DNA of 64,000 bases, taken from contig CANKZQ010000001.1 in NCBI GenBank assembly GCA_947488345.1, forward strand, positions 1,005,501-1,069,500, in the 5' to 3' direction. This DNA comes from an uncultured Flavobacteriaceae bacterium (GTDB taxonomy: Bacteria > Bacteroidota > Bacteroidia > Flavobacteriales > Flavobacteriaceae). Below the pieces are notes generated by a model. The model did not search any database. It was given only the letters and a program-made list of their open reading frames with translations, and had not been told where the DNA came from. Position 1 is the first letter of the stretch. Each line of letters opens with the position of its first letter. The translations under genes were made by a program, and so were the position numbers. Shown here one piece after another: positions 35,225 through 44,088 of this stretch.

Positions 35225-36195
35225 TAATCGAATGATTGACCTTCTTGCGAAGCGGCTTTTAACATTTTTTTGAATTCGTCTGGTGTCAAGTTTCCATAAT
35301 AGAAATTAATAGGATTGATTGGTTTTCCATTTTTATGCACTTCATAATGCAGGTGTGGTCCTACAGACCTACCCGTACTTCCTACAAATCCAATTAAATC
35401 ACCTCTCTTCACTTTTTGACCTCTTTTTACATTGTATTTACTCAAGTGAGCGTAGATTGTTTTGTACCCAAAACCATGATCAATTTCTATATGCTCACCG
35501 AATCCGGAAGCTCTATTATCAGCTCTATGTATTCTACCATTACCTGTGGCGTAAATTGGTGTTCCTGAAGGTGCCGTGAAATCCATTCCTTTATGTTGTT
35601 TTCTAGCTTTCGTGAATGGATCTGAACGCCATCCATATCCAGATGCCATACGCGTCAGATCTTCCTTTTTAATCGGCTGAATTGCTGGTATCGAAGCCAA
35701 TAGCTTCTCCTTGTCTTCAGCTAGATTTATAATTTCATCCAAGGATTTAGACTGAATATACAACTGTTTGGAAAGAATATCCATATTTTTCGTCACATCA
35801 ATAATCATTTCCGAATTTTCGAAACCTTCTAATGATTTATATCTATTCACACCACCAAAACCTGCTTTTCGCTGTTCATCTGGAATCGGATTAGCTTCAA
35901 AATACAATCTGTAAATATCATTATCTCGATCTTGAATTCCAGCGAGTACCTCTTGCGCTTGTGTCATTTTTTTTGTCAGCAATTCAACGTGCAATTTCAT
36001 ATTCTCAAGTTCACGTTTTTGTGCCTTTACTTTTGGGGAATCCACAAACTGAAATGTAATAAAGACAATCAACGCAGCGAACAATGCAGAACTTGCTAGA
36101 AAAATCAACGATTGCTTGAATCTATCTCTCTTTCTGAGCTTTATTTTCTGATATGAAAGGGTATCAGAATCGTAATAATATTTTACCTTCGCCAT
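35224..36195 (-). CDS. M23-family peptidoglycan endopeptidase
   Basis: A 323-residue envelope protein: an N-terminal cytoplasmic tail, a membrane helix (about 29-50), a coiled coil (about 58-90), then a LytM/M23 peptidase domain (about 185-310). Zinc-site motifs HKGMDFTAPSG (H-x3-D) and HLHYEVH (HxH) are intact, so it is probably active on peptidoglycan cross-links. It is the first gene of the series leading to MerR-LemA-TPM and is divergent from alaS, an arrangement common in this family. Confidence 0.92.
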   Translation of the reverse strand: MAKVKYYYDSDTLSYQKIKLRKRDRFKQSLIFLASSALFAALIVFITFQFVDSPKVKAQKRELENMKLHVELLTKKMTQAQEVLAGIQDRDNDIYRLYFEANPIPDEQRKAGFGGVNRYKSLEGFENSEMIIDVTKNMDILSKQLYIQSKSLDEIINLAEDKEKLLASIPAIQPIKKEDLTRMASGYGWRSDPFTKARKQHKGMDFTAPSGTPIYATGNGRIHRADNRASGFGEHIEIDHGFGYKTIYAHLSKYNVKRGQKVKRGDLIGFVGSTGRSVGPHLHYEVHKNGKPINPINFYYGNLTPDEFKKMLKAASQEGQSFD

Positions 36196-36210
36196 AATGT
36201 GAAATTATAC

Positions 36211-36218
36211 TATTTTTG
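36211..36218 (+). promoter_or_regulatory. Candidate -7 element for alaS
   Basis: TATTTTTG on the plus strand, 114 bases before alaS; it fits TAnnTTTG but has no -33 TTG, so it is tentative. Confidence 0.3.
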
Positions 36219-36267
36219 CAGCAAGAATTACATTTTTTACAAGCGTAATTCCTATTTGCATAACAAA

Positions 36268-36275
36268 CAAATTTA
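36268..36275 (-). promoter_or_regulatory. Candidate -7 element for M23-MerR-LemA-TPM operon
   Basis: Minus-strand TAAATTTG, 73 bases before the M23 start, matches TAnnTTTG. Confidence 0.35.
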
Positions 36276-36332
36276 CAAAATGTTTTGCAACTAAAAAAGT
36301 AAGGCTTTCATTTAGCTTTTAATTAACAGTTT

Positions 36333-38942
36333 ATGACATCACAAGAAATACGTAGCAAGTTTTTAGATTTTTTTAAAAACAAAGAACATAAAATTGTACC
36401 ATCGTCACCAATGGTATTGAAAAATGACCCAACACTTATGTTCACCAATGCTGGCATGGTACCTTTTAAAGAATATTTTTTAGGACAGAAAAAAGCCGAA
36501 GTAAAGCGTATTTCAGATACGCAAAAATGCCTGCGTGTTTCGGGTAAGCATAATGACTTAGAAGAAGTTGGTATAGACACCTATCACCATACGATGTTCG
36601 AAATGCTCGGCAACTGGAGTTTTGGTAATTATTTCAAGAAAGAAGCCATAGCTTGGGCCTGGGAATTACTCACTGAAGTCTACAATATAGATAAGGAAAG
36701 CTTATATGTTACTGTTTTTGAAGGAGACAAAGAAGATGGTCTCGCCTTCGATAGTGAAGCGTATGATTATTGGAAAAATTGGATTGACGAAGATCGAATT
36801 ATCAACGGTGATAAGAAAGATAATTTTTGGGAAATGGGCGCACAAGGACCTTGCGGGCCTTGTTCTGAAATTCACGTAGATATTCGTTCTGCAGAAGAAA
36901 AAGCGGCAGTTCCGGGAAAGGAACTGGTGAATAAAGATCACCCGTTAGTAGTCGAAATATGGAATCTCGTATTCATGCAATTTAATCGTAAGGCCGATGG
37001 TTCTTTAGAAGATTTACCTTCGAAACACATTGATACCGGAATGGGGTTTGAGCGCTTATGCATGGTACTACAAAATGTGCAATCAAATTACGATACAGAT
37101 GTTTTCTCCCCACTTATAAGAGAAGTAGAAACGATCACCCATACTGAATATGGCAAGAATGAAAAGACAGATATTGCGATTCGTGTAGTTGCCGATCATA
37201 TACGTGCTGTGGCTTTCGCTATTGCGGATGGGCAATTACCTTCAAATAATGGTGCCGGATATGTGATTCGAAGAATTTTAAGAAGAGCCATTCGTTATGG
37301 ATTTACTTTTTTAAATCAAAAAGAGCCCTTTATTTTTAAATTGGTCAATGTTTTAAGTAAGCAATTAGGTACTGTTTTTCCTGAAATTAAAACCGAGCAA
37401 CAATTAATAACCAATGTCATTAAGGAAGAAGAACATTCTTTTCAGAAAACCTTAGAACAAGGTCTACTATTGCTGGATGGCATTATAAAAGAATCGTCTA
37501 CAAAAGTTATATCGGGTAAAAAAGCGTTCGAATTATATGATACCTATGGTTTCCCTAAAGATCTAACCGCCCTCATATTGTCAGAAAAAGGACTCTCTTT
37601 TGATGAAGCTATTTTCAATGAAGAATTGGAAAAACAAAAAAATCGTTCGCGTGCCGCTTCTGTGGTCGAGACGGATGACTGGAATATTTTAGTAGATGAT
37701 AATGAAGAAGAGTTTATTGGGTATGATTCGTTAGAAGCTAACGTAAAAATTACGCGTTACAGAAAAGTATCTTCGAAAAAAGATGGTGAGCAATATCAGT
37801 TAGTGTTCAATTTAACCCCTTTTTATCCTGAAGGTGGTGGACAGGTTGGAGACAAAGGCTATTTAGAATCTCAAAATGGAGATGTTATATATATTGTAGA
37901 CACTAAAAAAGAGAACAATTTAATCATTCATTTCGCCAAAGACCTGCCTCGGCATATCAACGATACTTTTAAAGTAGTTGTTGATGAAAAACAGCGTTTT
38001 AGAACTGCCGCAAATCATACAGCAACGCATCTATTACATCAGGCGCTCAGAGAAATTTTAGGCACTCATGTTGAGCAAAAAGGTTCGGCGGTGCATTCAA
38101 AATATCTTCGTTTTGATTTTTCTCACTTTTCGAAGCTCACTATACAAGAATTGCGTGATGTGGAGGATTTTGTCAACGCTAGAATTAATAATAAATTGGC
38201 ATTGCAAGAAAATCGTAATGCTACTATGGAAGCCGCCAAAAAAGAAGGAGCCATGGCTTTATTTGGCGAAAAGTATGGAGACACTGTACGAACTATTCGT
38301 TTTGGTAAGTCTATTGAATTATGCGGTGGTACGCACGTTCTAAATACTGGTGATATTTGGCATTTTAAAATTAAATCTGAAAGTGCCGTCGCTTCGGGTA
38401 TTCGAAGAATCGAAGCCATTACTGCCGACGCTGTAAAGGATTTCTATTTTGAAACCAATAGAGCCTATTATGAGATCAAAGATTTATTTAAAAGTAATAT
38501 CAATCCTGTAGACTCGGTAAAATCGTTGCAAGAGGAAAATTTGAAATTAAAAAAGCAAATCGAATCTTTCATGAAAGATAAAGCAGGGAGTTTGAAGGAT
38601 GACTTAAAAAACAGTGTCCAAACAATCAATAACATCAATTTTATCGCTGCGAAAATTAACCTAGATCAAAATGCAATTAAGGACTTGGCTTTTCAATTGG
38701 GTGGAGAAATAAATAATTTATATTTCATCGCAGGCACAAAAAATGAAGGTAAAGCTATGTTGACTGTTTATATTTCTAAAGAAATCACTAGCGACACCCT
38801 CAATGCCGGTAAAATTGTTAGGGAACTTGGTAAATTTATTCATGGTGGTGGTGGTGGACAACCATTTTACGCTACAGCGGGAGGTAAAAATCCTAGCGGA
38901 ATTGAAGCTGCCCTTGAAAAAGCAAAAGACTATATCAATTAA
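36333..38942 (+). CDS. alaS: Alanyl-tRNA synthetase
   Basis: An 869-residue AlaRS of normal length. It has the class II catalytic core ([37 protein letters not shown]), the editing domain with [11 protein letters not shown] and CGGTHV (zinc ligands H-x3-H and C...H), and a C-terminal DHHA1 domain with the glycine run [10 protein letters not shown]. It charges tRNA-Ala and clears mischarged Ser or Gly. The GSCFA gene begins at its stop codon (TAATG). Confidence 0.97.
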   Translation: MTSQEIRSKFLDFFKNKEHKIVPSSPMVLKNDPTLMFTNAGMVPFKEYFLGQKKAEVKRISDTQKCLRVSGKHNDLEEVGIDTYHHTMFEMLGNWSFGNYFKKEAIAWAWELLTEVYNIDKESLYVTVFEGDKEDGLAFDSEAYDYWKNWIDEDRIINGDKKDNFWEMGAQGPCGPCSEIHVDIRSAEEKAAVPGKELVNKDHPLVVEIWNLVFMQFNRKADGSLEDLPSKHIDTGMGFERLCMVLQNVQSNYDTDVFSPLIREVETITHTEYGKNEKTDIAIRVVADHIRAVAFAIADGQLPSNNGAGYVIRRILRRAIRYGFTFLNQKEPFIFKLVNVLSKQLGTVFPEIKTEQQLITNVIKEEEHSFQKTLEQGLLLLDGIIKESSTKVISGKKAFELYDTYGFPKDLTALILSEKGLSFDEAIFNEELEKQKNRSRAASVVETDDWNILVDDNEEEFIGYDSLEANVKITRYRKVSSKKDGEQYQLVFNLTPFYPEGGGQVGDKGYLESQNGDVIYIVDTKKENNLIIHFAKDLPRHINDTFKVVVDEKQRFRTAANHTATHLLHQALREILGTHVEQKGSAVHSKYLRFDFSHFSKLTIQELRDVEDFVNARINNKLALQENRNATMEAAKKEGAMALFGEKYGDTVRTIRFGKSIELCGGTHVLNTGDIWHFKIKSESAVASGIRRIEAITADAVKDFYFETNRAYYEIKDLFKSNINPVDSVKSLQEENLKLKKQIESFMKDKAGSLKDDLKNSVQTINNINFIAAKINLDQNAIKDLAFQLGGEINNLYFIAGTKNEGKAMLTVYISKEITSDTLNAGKIVRELGKFIHGGGGGQPFYATAGGKNPSGIEAALEKAKDYIN

Positions 38943-39892
38943 TGGATTTTCGAACCCGAATAGCACTAAAACCTCAGCGGCATAATCAGATCAATTATGA
39001 GTCGAGCATAGTTTTATTTGGATCTTGTTTCACAGAAAACATCAGTGATAAATTAGATTTTTTTAAGTTTCGGCATTTTCTAAATCCTTTCGGAATTTTG
39101 TTTCATACAAAAGCGATTGAAAACCTTATTACGAATGCCATTAATAAGAAGGTCTATATCGATGATGATCTCTTTTTTCATAATGAAAGATGGCATTGCT
39201 TCGAATCACATTCCGCTTTAAGCGATGTATCAAAAGCAAGCCTTTTAGAGAATTTAAATACCGCTGTCTTAACTACGCATCAACAAATTCAAAATGCCAC
39301 ACATATCGTTATTACCTTGGGCACTGCTTGGGTATATCGTTTTATTGAGGCCGATTCGATTGTGGCTAATTGCCATAAGATTCCTCAAAAAAAATTCCTA
39401 AAAGAGTTGTTATCAGTTGAAGAAATTGCAGCGAGCTTGGAGGCAATTATTGCTATGATTAGAACCATTAATACGAAGGTCTCCATCATTTTTACGGTAA
39501 GTCCAGTTCGGCATTTAAAAGATGGTTTTGTAGAAAACACACAGAGTAAGGCACATTTAATCGCGGCAGTTCATCAAATTGTTGAACCTAGAAACAACAT
39601 GCATTATTTTCCTTCTTACGAAATTTTATTAGATGAACTACGGGAGTACCGTTTTTATAAAGAGGACATGATACATCCAAATCAAACGGCTATCGATTAT
39701 ATCTGGCAACAGTTTTCGACCCATTGGATTTCTGAAGATGTAGGCAAAATCATGCAAGAAGTCGAATCAATTCAAAAAGGATTATCTCACAAATCATTCA
39801 ATCCAAATTCGAAGCAGCATCAGGGATTCTTGACCCAATTAGAACACAAAATTACGGCACTACAAAAGGTACATACTTTCATCAAATTTTAG
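38942..39892 (+). CDS. GSCFA-domain protein
   Basis: A 316-residue protein of the GSCFA family (named for the motif seen here as FGSCFTENI), an SGNH-hydrolase-like group. Further matches are NPFGILFHTKAI, ITLGTAWVY, TVSPVRHLKDG and DMIHPNQTAIDYIW, with the catalytic Asp/His in the last. It may be an esterase acting on surface glycans; no substrate is established. It starts inside the alaS stop codon, a coupling common in flavobacteria. Confidence 0.92.
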   Translation: MDFRTRIALKPQRHNQINYESSIVLFGSCFTENISDKLDFFKFRHFLNPFGILFHTKAIENLITNAINKKVYIDDDLFFHNERWHCFESHSALSDVSKASLLENLNTAVLTTHQQIQNATHIVITLGTAWVYRFIEADSIVANCHKIPQKKFLKELLSVEEIAASLEAIIAMIRTINTKVSIIFTVSPVRHLKDGFVENTQSKAHLIAAVHQIVEPRNNMHYFPSYEILLDELREYRFYKEDMIHPNQTAIDYIWQQFSTHWISEDVGKIMQEVESIQKGLSHKSFNPNSKQHQGFLTQLEHKITALQKVHTFIKF

Positions 39893-39992
39893 GCATTTGT
39901 TTTATTACAGTTACCATCATAAAATGATATAAATCATTTTTTCCGATAATTATAAGTTGGAAATTTGAGTATCAATTCTGATTATAACTATT

Positions 39993-40412
39993 ATGAAAAA
40001 AAGAACTCCTGTTTCTGCAATTATGACTCAAAACGTTATCACATTGAATCATTCTGACGATCTTCTGACCGCTGAAAAGTTATTCACCAAATATCATATT
40101 AGGCATATTCCTGTAATTAAAGGAGGGGAAACTATTGGCATGTTAAGTTACACCGATTTATTGCGTATTAGTTTTGCAGATAGTATTGAAGATGAAGATA
40201 GTAATGTAGATACTATCGTATATAACATGTTCTCTATAGAACAAGTAATGGCTAAAAACCTCGTTTCGGTACCCTCAACATCAACAATTAAGGAAGTCGC
40301 AGAAATATTATCAAAACGAGAGTTTCATGCATTACCAGTGATTGATGACAATGTATTGGTAGGTATTGTAACTACCACCGATCTAATAAACTATCTTTTG
40401 AAGCAATATTAG
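39993..40412 (+). CDS. Two-CBS-domain protein
   Basis: A 139-residue protein made of two CBS domains: VSAIMTQNVITLNHSDDL...HIPVIKGGETIGMLSYTDLL, then IEQVMAKNLVSVPSTSTIKEVAEIL...HALPVIDDNVLVGIVTTTDLI. CBS pairs bind adenosyl nucleotides and regulate partner proteins; no partner domain is present here. It overlaps the convergent GNAT gene by four bases. Confidence 0.9.
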   Translation: MKKRTPVSAIMTQNVITLNHSDDLLTAEKLFTKYHIRHIPVIKGGETIGMLSYTDLLRISFADSIEDEDSNVDTIVYNMFSIEQVMAKNLVSVPSTSTIKEVAEILSKREFHALPVIDDNVLVGIVTTTDLINYLLKQY

Positions 40413-40885
40413 AGACTTCTTTGGCTCGTTAAGTCACGTTTGAAAAACAACTTATCGAGCGGGTTAATGCTAAATTTCTTAGGTAATTCAACCTCAAGAA
40501 TTTCATCAAACCCATTTTTAAGATAGAACGATTGAGCAGCTTTAAATTGATGCATTGTTCCTAAATAGACTTCAGGTAATTTATTTTTAACACACCAATT
40601 AATGGCTGTTTTAAGCAATATATGTGATACACCATAAATTTTGCCGCGATATGCTTTCTTTACCATCATGTTCTTTAAAACAGCAAATTGATTTTCAACA
40701 GCAATGACGCCAACGGTACCCACAACTTCGGTGGCATTCAAGGCGATCCAATAACTGTCTAGTGTAGTTTGTTTTTTATGTTTAGCTCTTGAAATTATCG
40801 GCTCTTCAAATTCGGCAGCAATCTCATTCATCATGACCTCAACACCTTCTTGATAAACATCATCATAACCAATAATTTTTATCAT
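40409..40885 (-). CDS. GNAT-family N-acetyltransferase
   Basis: A 158-residue protein with a GNAT fold. The acetyl-CoA-binding region is KKAYRGKIYGVSHILLKTAINWC, and FYLKNGFDEI is the usual late strand-helix. The substrate is unknown. It follows the rhodanese gene by 12 bases and is probably cotranscribed with it. Confidence 0.85.
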   Translation of the reverse strand: MIKIIGYDDVYQEGVEVMMNEIAAEFEEPIISRAKHKKQTTLDSYWIALNATEVVGTVGVIAVENQFAVLKNMMVKKAYRGKIYGVSHILLKTAINWCVKNKLPEVYLGTMHQFKAAQSFYLKNGFDEILEVELPKKFSINPLDKLFFKRDLTSQRSL

Positions 40886-40897
40886 GACTGAGCAGCT

Positions 40898-41194
40898 CTA
40901 AATATACTTGTCTACATTTTGCCAAGGACCTCCATTAATTACATCAATACCATGATCCGCCAAAAATTCTTCGGCTCGACCGCTTCGAGCGCCACTTCTA
41001 CAACAAGTGATAATTGGTTTGTTCAGTTCTTTTAACTCATCAACGTGATCGGGCAAATAATCTAATACAATATGTTTAGAACCTGCAACATGCCCCTCTT
41101 CATATTCTGCATCTGTTCTTACATCTAATACAATTGCTCCTTTTGCTAGATATCCTTTGACATCTCCAAATTCTGATTTATTGAAAATTCCCAT
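40898..41194 (-). CDS. Rhodanese-like sulfurtransferase domain protein
   Basis: A 98-residue single-domain rhodanese. VLDVRTDAEYEEGHVAGSKHI precedes the active-site loop CCRSGARSGRA, with the catalytic Cys in its usual place. It is cytoplasmic, with no signal peptide. A consensus -7 element lies 24 bases upstream. The physiological sulfur acceptor is unknown. Confidence 0.9.
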   Translation of the reverse strand: MGIFNKSEFGDVKGYLAKGAIVLDVRTDAEYEEGHVAGSKHIVLDYLPDHVDELKELNKPIITCCRSGARSGRAEEFLADHGIDVINGGPWQNVDKYI

Positions 41195-41217
41195 CCTTTA
41201 TTTATATTTTGTTTTGA

Positions 41218-41225
41218 CAAAGATA
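41218..41225 (-). promoter_or_regulatory. Candidate -7 element, rhodanese-GNAT operon
   Basis: Minus-strand TATCTTTG, 24 bases before the rhodanese ATG, matches TAnnTTTG. Confidence 0.5.
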
Positions 41226-41261
41226 AAATTAAATCATCCTATAAACTGTAACACTTGTTAC

Positions 41262-42545
41262 CTACTTCATATTTAAATAATCAAATGTTAAATTAACCAT
41301 GGTCTTCACCCCTAACTTTAAGCCACTATCGTCGATGAAGAAATCTGGTGTGTGGTGAGAAGGCGCATCTTTTTCGGCGAGTGTAAGTGGTGTTCCTCCT
41401 AAAAAGAAATAAAAACCTGGTACTTTTTCTTGAAAAAATGAAAAATCTTCTGCGCCTGTAATGGCATCAACTAAACGTACATGTTTTTTACCTGCAACGC
41501 GCTGTAGTGTTGGTAACATCTCCGTAACTAATGCCTCATTGTTATATGTAATTGCAGTTCCTGAAGCAATTTCAATGGTCGCCTCAGCTCCATATGCCTT
41601 CGCTATAGCAGGTACCATTTCTTTCATACGATCATTTAGTTTCTTCTGCATGGCATAGTCTAAGGTTCGAATCGTACCGATCATTTCGGCACTTTCAGGA
41701 ATAATATTATTTCGAATCCCAGCATTAATCATCCCAACTGTGATTACCGCGGCTTCTTTGGTCAATTCAGTCTCTCGACTCACAATAGTCTGAAGAGCAG
41801 TAATTATTTGTGCCGAAGCTACAATAGGATCTACACTTTGCCATGGTCGAGAGCCATGGGCCTGTTTTCCTTTCACTTTAATTACAAAACGTTGCGCCGC
41901 TGCCATAGCTCCTCCTGGCTTATAATTAATATTTCCAACATGCGTACCTGAACTAATATGCAATCCGAAAATGGCATCTACTTTTGGATTTTCGAGTACG
42001 CCTTCTTTAATCATTAGTTTCGCGCCACCTTCTTCTCCAGCTGGTGCACCTTCTTCCGCGGGTTGAAAAATGAACTTTACAGTACCTTTAAGCAAGTCTT
42101 TATTTTTAGACAGTACTTCGGCTACGCCCATCAAAATAGCGACATGTGTATCATGACCACAAGCGTGCATTACGCCTGTTTCTTTCCCGTTATAGGTACC
42201 GGTTACTTGTGATTTATACGGTAAATCAACTCTTTCTGTAACAGGTAACGCATCCATATCGGCCCTTAACGCTACCACTTTGCCGGGTTTCTTACCTTTT
42301 AATATTCCAACAACACCCGTATGAGCGACCTTAGTTTGCACTTCTATGCCCAAGCTTTTTAAATGCGCAGTAATTTTTTTCGCAGTTTTAAATTCTCTAT
42401 TTGATAATTCAGGATTTTGATGAAAATCTCGTCGCCATTCTATGACTTTTGACTCGATATCGTCAATCATTTTATCCATTTTTTTGCTTTGCGCTTGTAG
42501 GGTAAAAGATGCTAGAAATAGCACTAAAAGTGTAAGTTTTCTCAT
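41262..42545 (-). CDS. Secreted M20-family amidohydrolase, copy 2
   Basis: A 427-residue amidohydrolase of the IAA-amino-acid/hippurate hydrolase type (M20D). It has a signal peptide (LASFTLQAQ), the metal ligands in MHACGHDTHVAILMG, the catalytic Glu pair in PAEEGAPAGEEGG, and a lid domain around HGSRPWQSVDP. It probably hydrolyses N-acyl amino acids in the periplasm. The adjacent copy at 42622-43899 is a clear tandem paralog, nearly identical over KMDKMIDDIESKVIEWRRDF. A hairpin and a short leader ORF lie in its 5' leader. Confidence 0.9.
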   Translation of the reverse strand: MRKLTLLVLFLASFTLQAQSKKMDKMIDDIESKVIEWRRDFHQNPELSNREFKTAKKITAHLKSLGIEVQTKVAHTGVVGILKGKKPGKVVALRADMDALPVTERVDLPYKSQVTGTYNGKETGVMHACGHDTHVAILMGVAEVLSKNKDLLKGTVKFIFQPAEEGAPAGEEGGAKLMIKEGVLENPKVDAIFGLHISSGTHVGNINYKPGGAMAAAQRFVIKVKGKQAHGSRPWQSVDPIVASAQIITALQTIVSRETELTKEAAVITVGMINAGIRNNIIPESAEMIGTIRTLDYAMQKKLNDRMKEMVPAIAKAYGAEATIEIASGTAITYNNEALVTEMLPTLQRVAGKKHVRLVDAITGAEDFSFFQEKVPGFYFFLGGTPLTLAEKDAPSHHTPDFFIDDSGLKLGVKTMVNLTFDYLNMK

Positions 42546-42550
42546 GAGGT

Positions 42551-42598
42551 TTAATTTTGTTGAAAGATAAAAAAAATCCCGCTCATAGCGGGATTCAT
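42551..42598 (-). promoter_or_regulatory. Leader with short ORF over hairpin, M20 copy 2
   Basis: A 15-codon frame MNPAMSGIFFIFQQN ends in TAA five bases before the copy 2 ATG and runs through the hairpin at 42576-42594. The leader of copy 1 has the same layout and a shared GIFFIF segment. Confidence 0.4.
42566..42594 (-). terminator. Terminator-like hairpin between M20 copies
   Basis: ATCCCGCT-CAT-AGCGGGAT followed, in minus-strand sense, by eight T. It lies after the copy 1 stop and 21 bases before the copy 2 start. Confidence 0.75.
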
Positions 42599-42621
42599 CT
42601 GTTTATATATTCTAGTGCCAT

Positions 42622-43899
42622 CTATTTTTTATTTAAATAGTCCAGCGTTAAGTTTACAAAAGTTTTTACTCCTAATTTCAATCCGCTATCGTCAATTTTA
42701 AAGTCTGGGGTATGATGAGGAAATGCTTCTGTAGATCCTGGAGACATCCCTCCTAAAAAGAAATAAAATCCAGGTACTTTCTCTTGAAAATATGAAAAAT
42801 CCTCACCTCCAGTTGTCGCTTTGATAATATGAACATTATCATTTCCTGCTGCTTTCTTTATAGATGGTAACATTTGTCTCACCAACTTCGGATCATTATA
42901 GGTAATCGATGTAAAACTCTCAAATTTCACTTCGGCTTTTCCTCCGTAGGCTTTCGCAATAGTTTGTGCCATTTCGGTCATTCTTCTCACAATCATTGCT
43001 CTCATTTTCGGATCTAGTGTACGTACCGTACCAATCATTTCTGCACTTTCTGGAATGATGTTAAAACGAACGCCACTTGTAATTTTTCCAACAGTAATAA
43101 CCGCAGCCTCATCGGTTAATTTAGCTTCTCTACTAATAATACTCTGAAATCCATCAATAATTTTAGAAGAAATATAGATAGGATCCACACCAGACCATGG
43201 TTGAGAACCATGCGTTTGTTTCCCCTTCACGTTCACAGTAAATCGCTCAACAGCGGCCATAATACCTCCTTCTTTATAATTGATATGACCAATCTCAGTA
43301 CTCGAATCGATATGTAAGCCAAAAATAGCATCTACTTTTGGACTCTCTAAAACACCTTCTTCAATCATCAATTTTGCGCCTCCTTTTTCACCCGGAGGTG
43401 GTCCTTCTTCGGCGGGTTGAAAAATAAACTTAATCGTACCTTTAACTTTATCTTTATTTTTCGCCAACACCTCAGCCACACCCATTAAGATAGCCGTATG
43501 CGTATCATGACCACAGGCATGCATAACCCCTGTCTTTTTCCCTAAAAATTCAGTAACCTTGGTAGATTTATAACTAAGGTCATTACGCTCTGTCACGGGC
43601 AAAGCATCAATATCAGCTCTTAGCGCTACCACTTTACCAGGTTTATTTCCTTTTAAAAGCCCTACAACACCAGTATGTGCTACTCCTGTTTCCACCTCTA
43701 AACCTAAGCTTTTTAGGTGTTTAGCAATTTTCTCAGCAGTTTTAAACTCTCTATTTGATAACTCAGGATTTTGATGAAAGTCTCGTCGCCATTCAATGAC
43801 TTTTGATTCGATATCGTCAATCATTTTATCCATTTTTTTGTGTTGTGCCTGCATAGTAACAGTCGTCAAAATTAGCAGTAAAAAAGTGAGTTTTGTCAT
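42622..43899 (-). CDS. Secreted M20-family amidohydrolase, copy 1
   Basis: A 425-residue amidohydrolase, tandem paralog of copy 2. It has a signal peptide (LTTVTMQAQ), MHACGHDTHTAILMG, PAEEGPPPGEKGG and HGSQPWSGVDP, so the metal and catalytic residues are intact. I chose the ATG at 43899; the longer frame from 44001 runs through a terminator-like hairpin and lacks a signal peptide at its start. The probable promoter (43988-43995) leaves an 80-base leader with a hairpin and short ORF. Substrates of the two copies may differ. Confidence 0.9.
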   Translation of the reverse strand: MTKLTFLLLILTTVTMQAQHKKMDKMIDDIESKVIEWRRDFHQNPELSNREFKTAEKIAKHLKSLGLEVETGVAHTGVVGLLKGNKPGKVVALRADIDALPVTERNDLSYKSTKVTEFLGKKTGVMHACGHDTHTAILMGVAEVLAKNKDKVKGTIKFIFQPAEEGPPPGEKGGAKLMIEEGVLESPKVDAIFGLHIDSSTEIGHINYKEGGIMAAVERFTVNVKGKQTHGSQPWSGVDPIYISSKIIDGFQSIISREAKLTDEAAVITVGKITSGVRFNIIPESAEMIGTVRTLDPKMRAMIVRRMTEMAQTIAKAYGGKAEVKFESFTSITYNDPKLVRQMLPSIKKAAGNDNVHIIKATTGGEDFSYFQEKVPGFYFFLGGMSPGSTEAFPHHTPDFKIDDSGLKLGVKTFVNLTLDYLNKK

Positions 43900-43904
43900 G
43901 TGAT

Positions 43905-43961
43905 TTAATTTTCGGAAAAGATAAAAAAAATCCCGCGAATGCGGGACTTTTTCTTTTTCAT
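43905..43961 (-). promoter_or_regulatory. Leader with short ORF over hairpin, M20 copy 1
   Basis: An 18-codon frame MKKKKSRIRGIFFIFSEN ends in TAA five bases before the copy 1 ATG and covers the hairpin at 43931-43946, suggesting translation-dependent attenuation. Confidence 0.4.
43920..43950 (-). terminator. Terminator-like hairpin in M20 copy 1 leader
   Basis: TCCCGC-GAAT-GCGGGA followed, in minus-strand sense, by eight T. It could end the GSIII transcript or act as an attenuator for the amidohydrolase. Confidence 0.7.
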
Positions 43962-43987
43962 AGCAATTGATCTTTGGCTGGATATGA

Positions 43988-43995
43988 CAAATATA
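43988..43995 (-). promoter_or_regulatory. Candidate -7 element for M20 copy 1
   Basis: Minus-strand TATATTTG matches TAnnTTTG. It lies between the GSIII stop and the leader hairpin, so a transcript from here would contain the hairpin. Confidence 0.45.
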
Positions 43996-44088
43996 CATCA
44001 TTTTTATAAAAACTCATGGTTTTCCATGATAAAAGGCCATTTTTTGAATTCAATAAAAATATAAATAATTAATAATCAAGTATTTAAA

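Noticed and set aside
43900-44001. Longer N-terminus for M20 copy 1
   Set aside because: It would translate through a terminator-like hairpin and displace the signal peptide; the ATG at 43899 matches the paralog.
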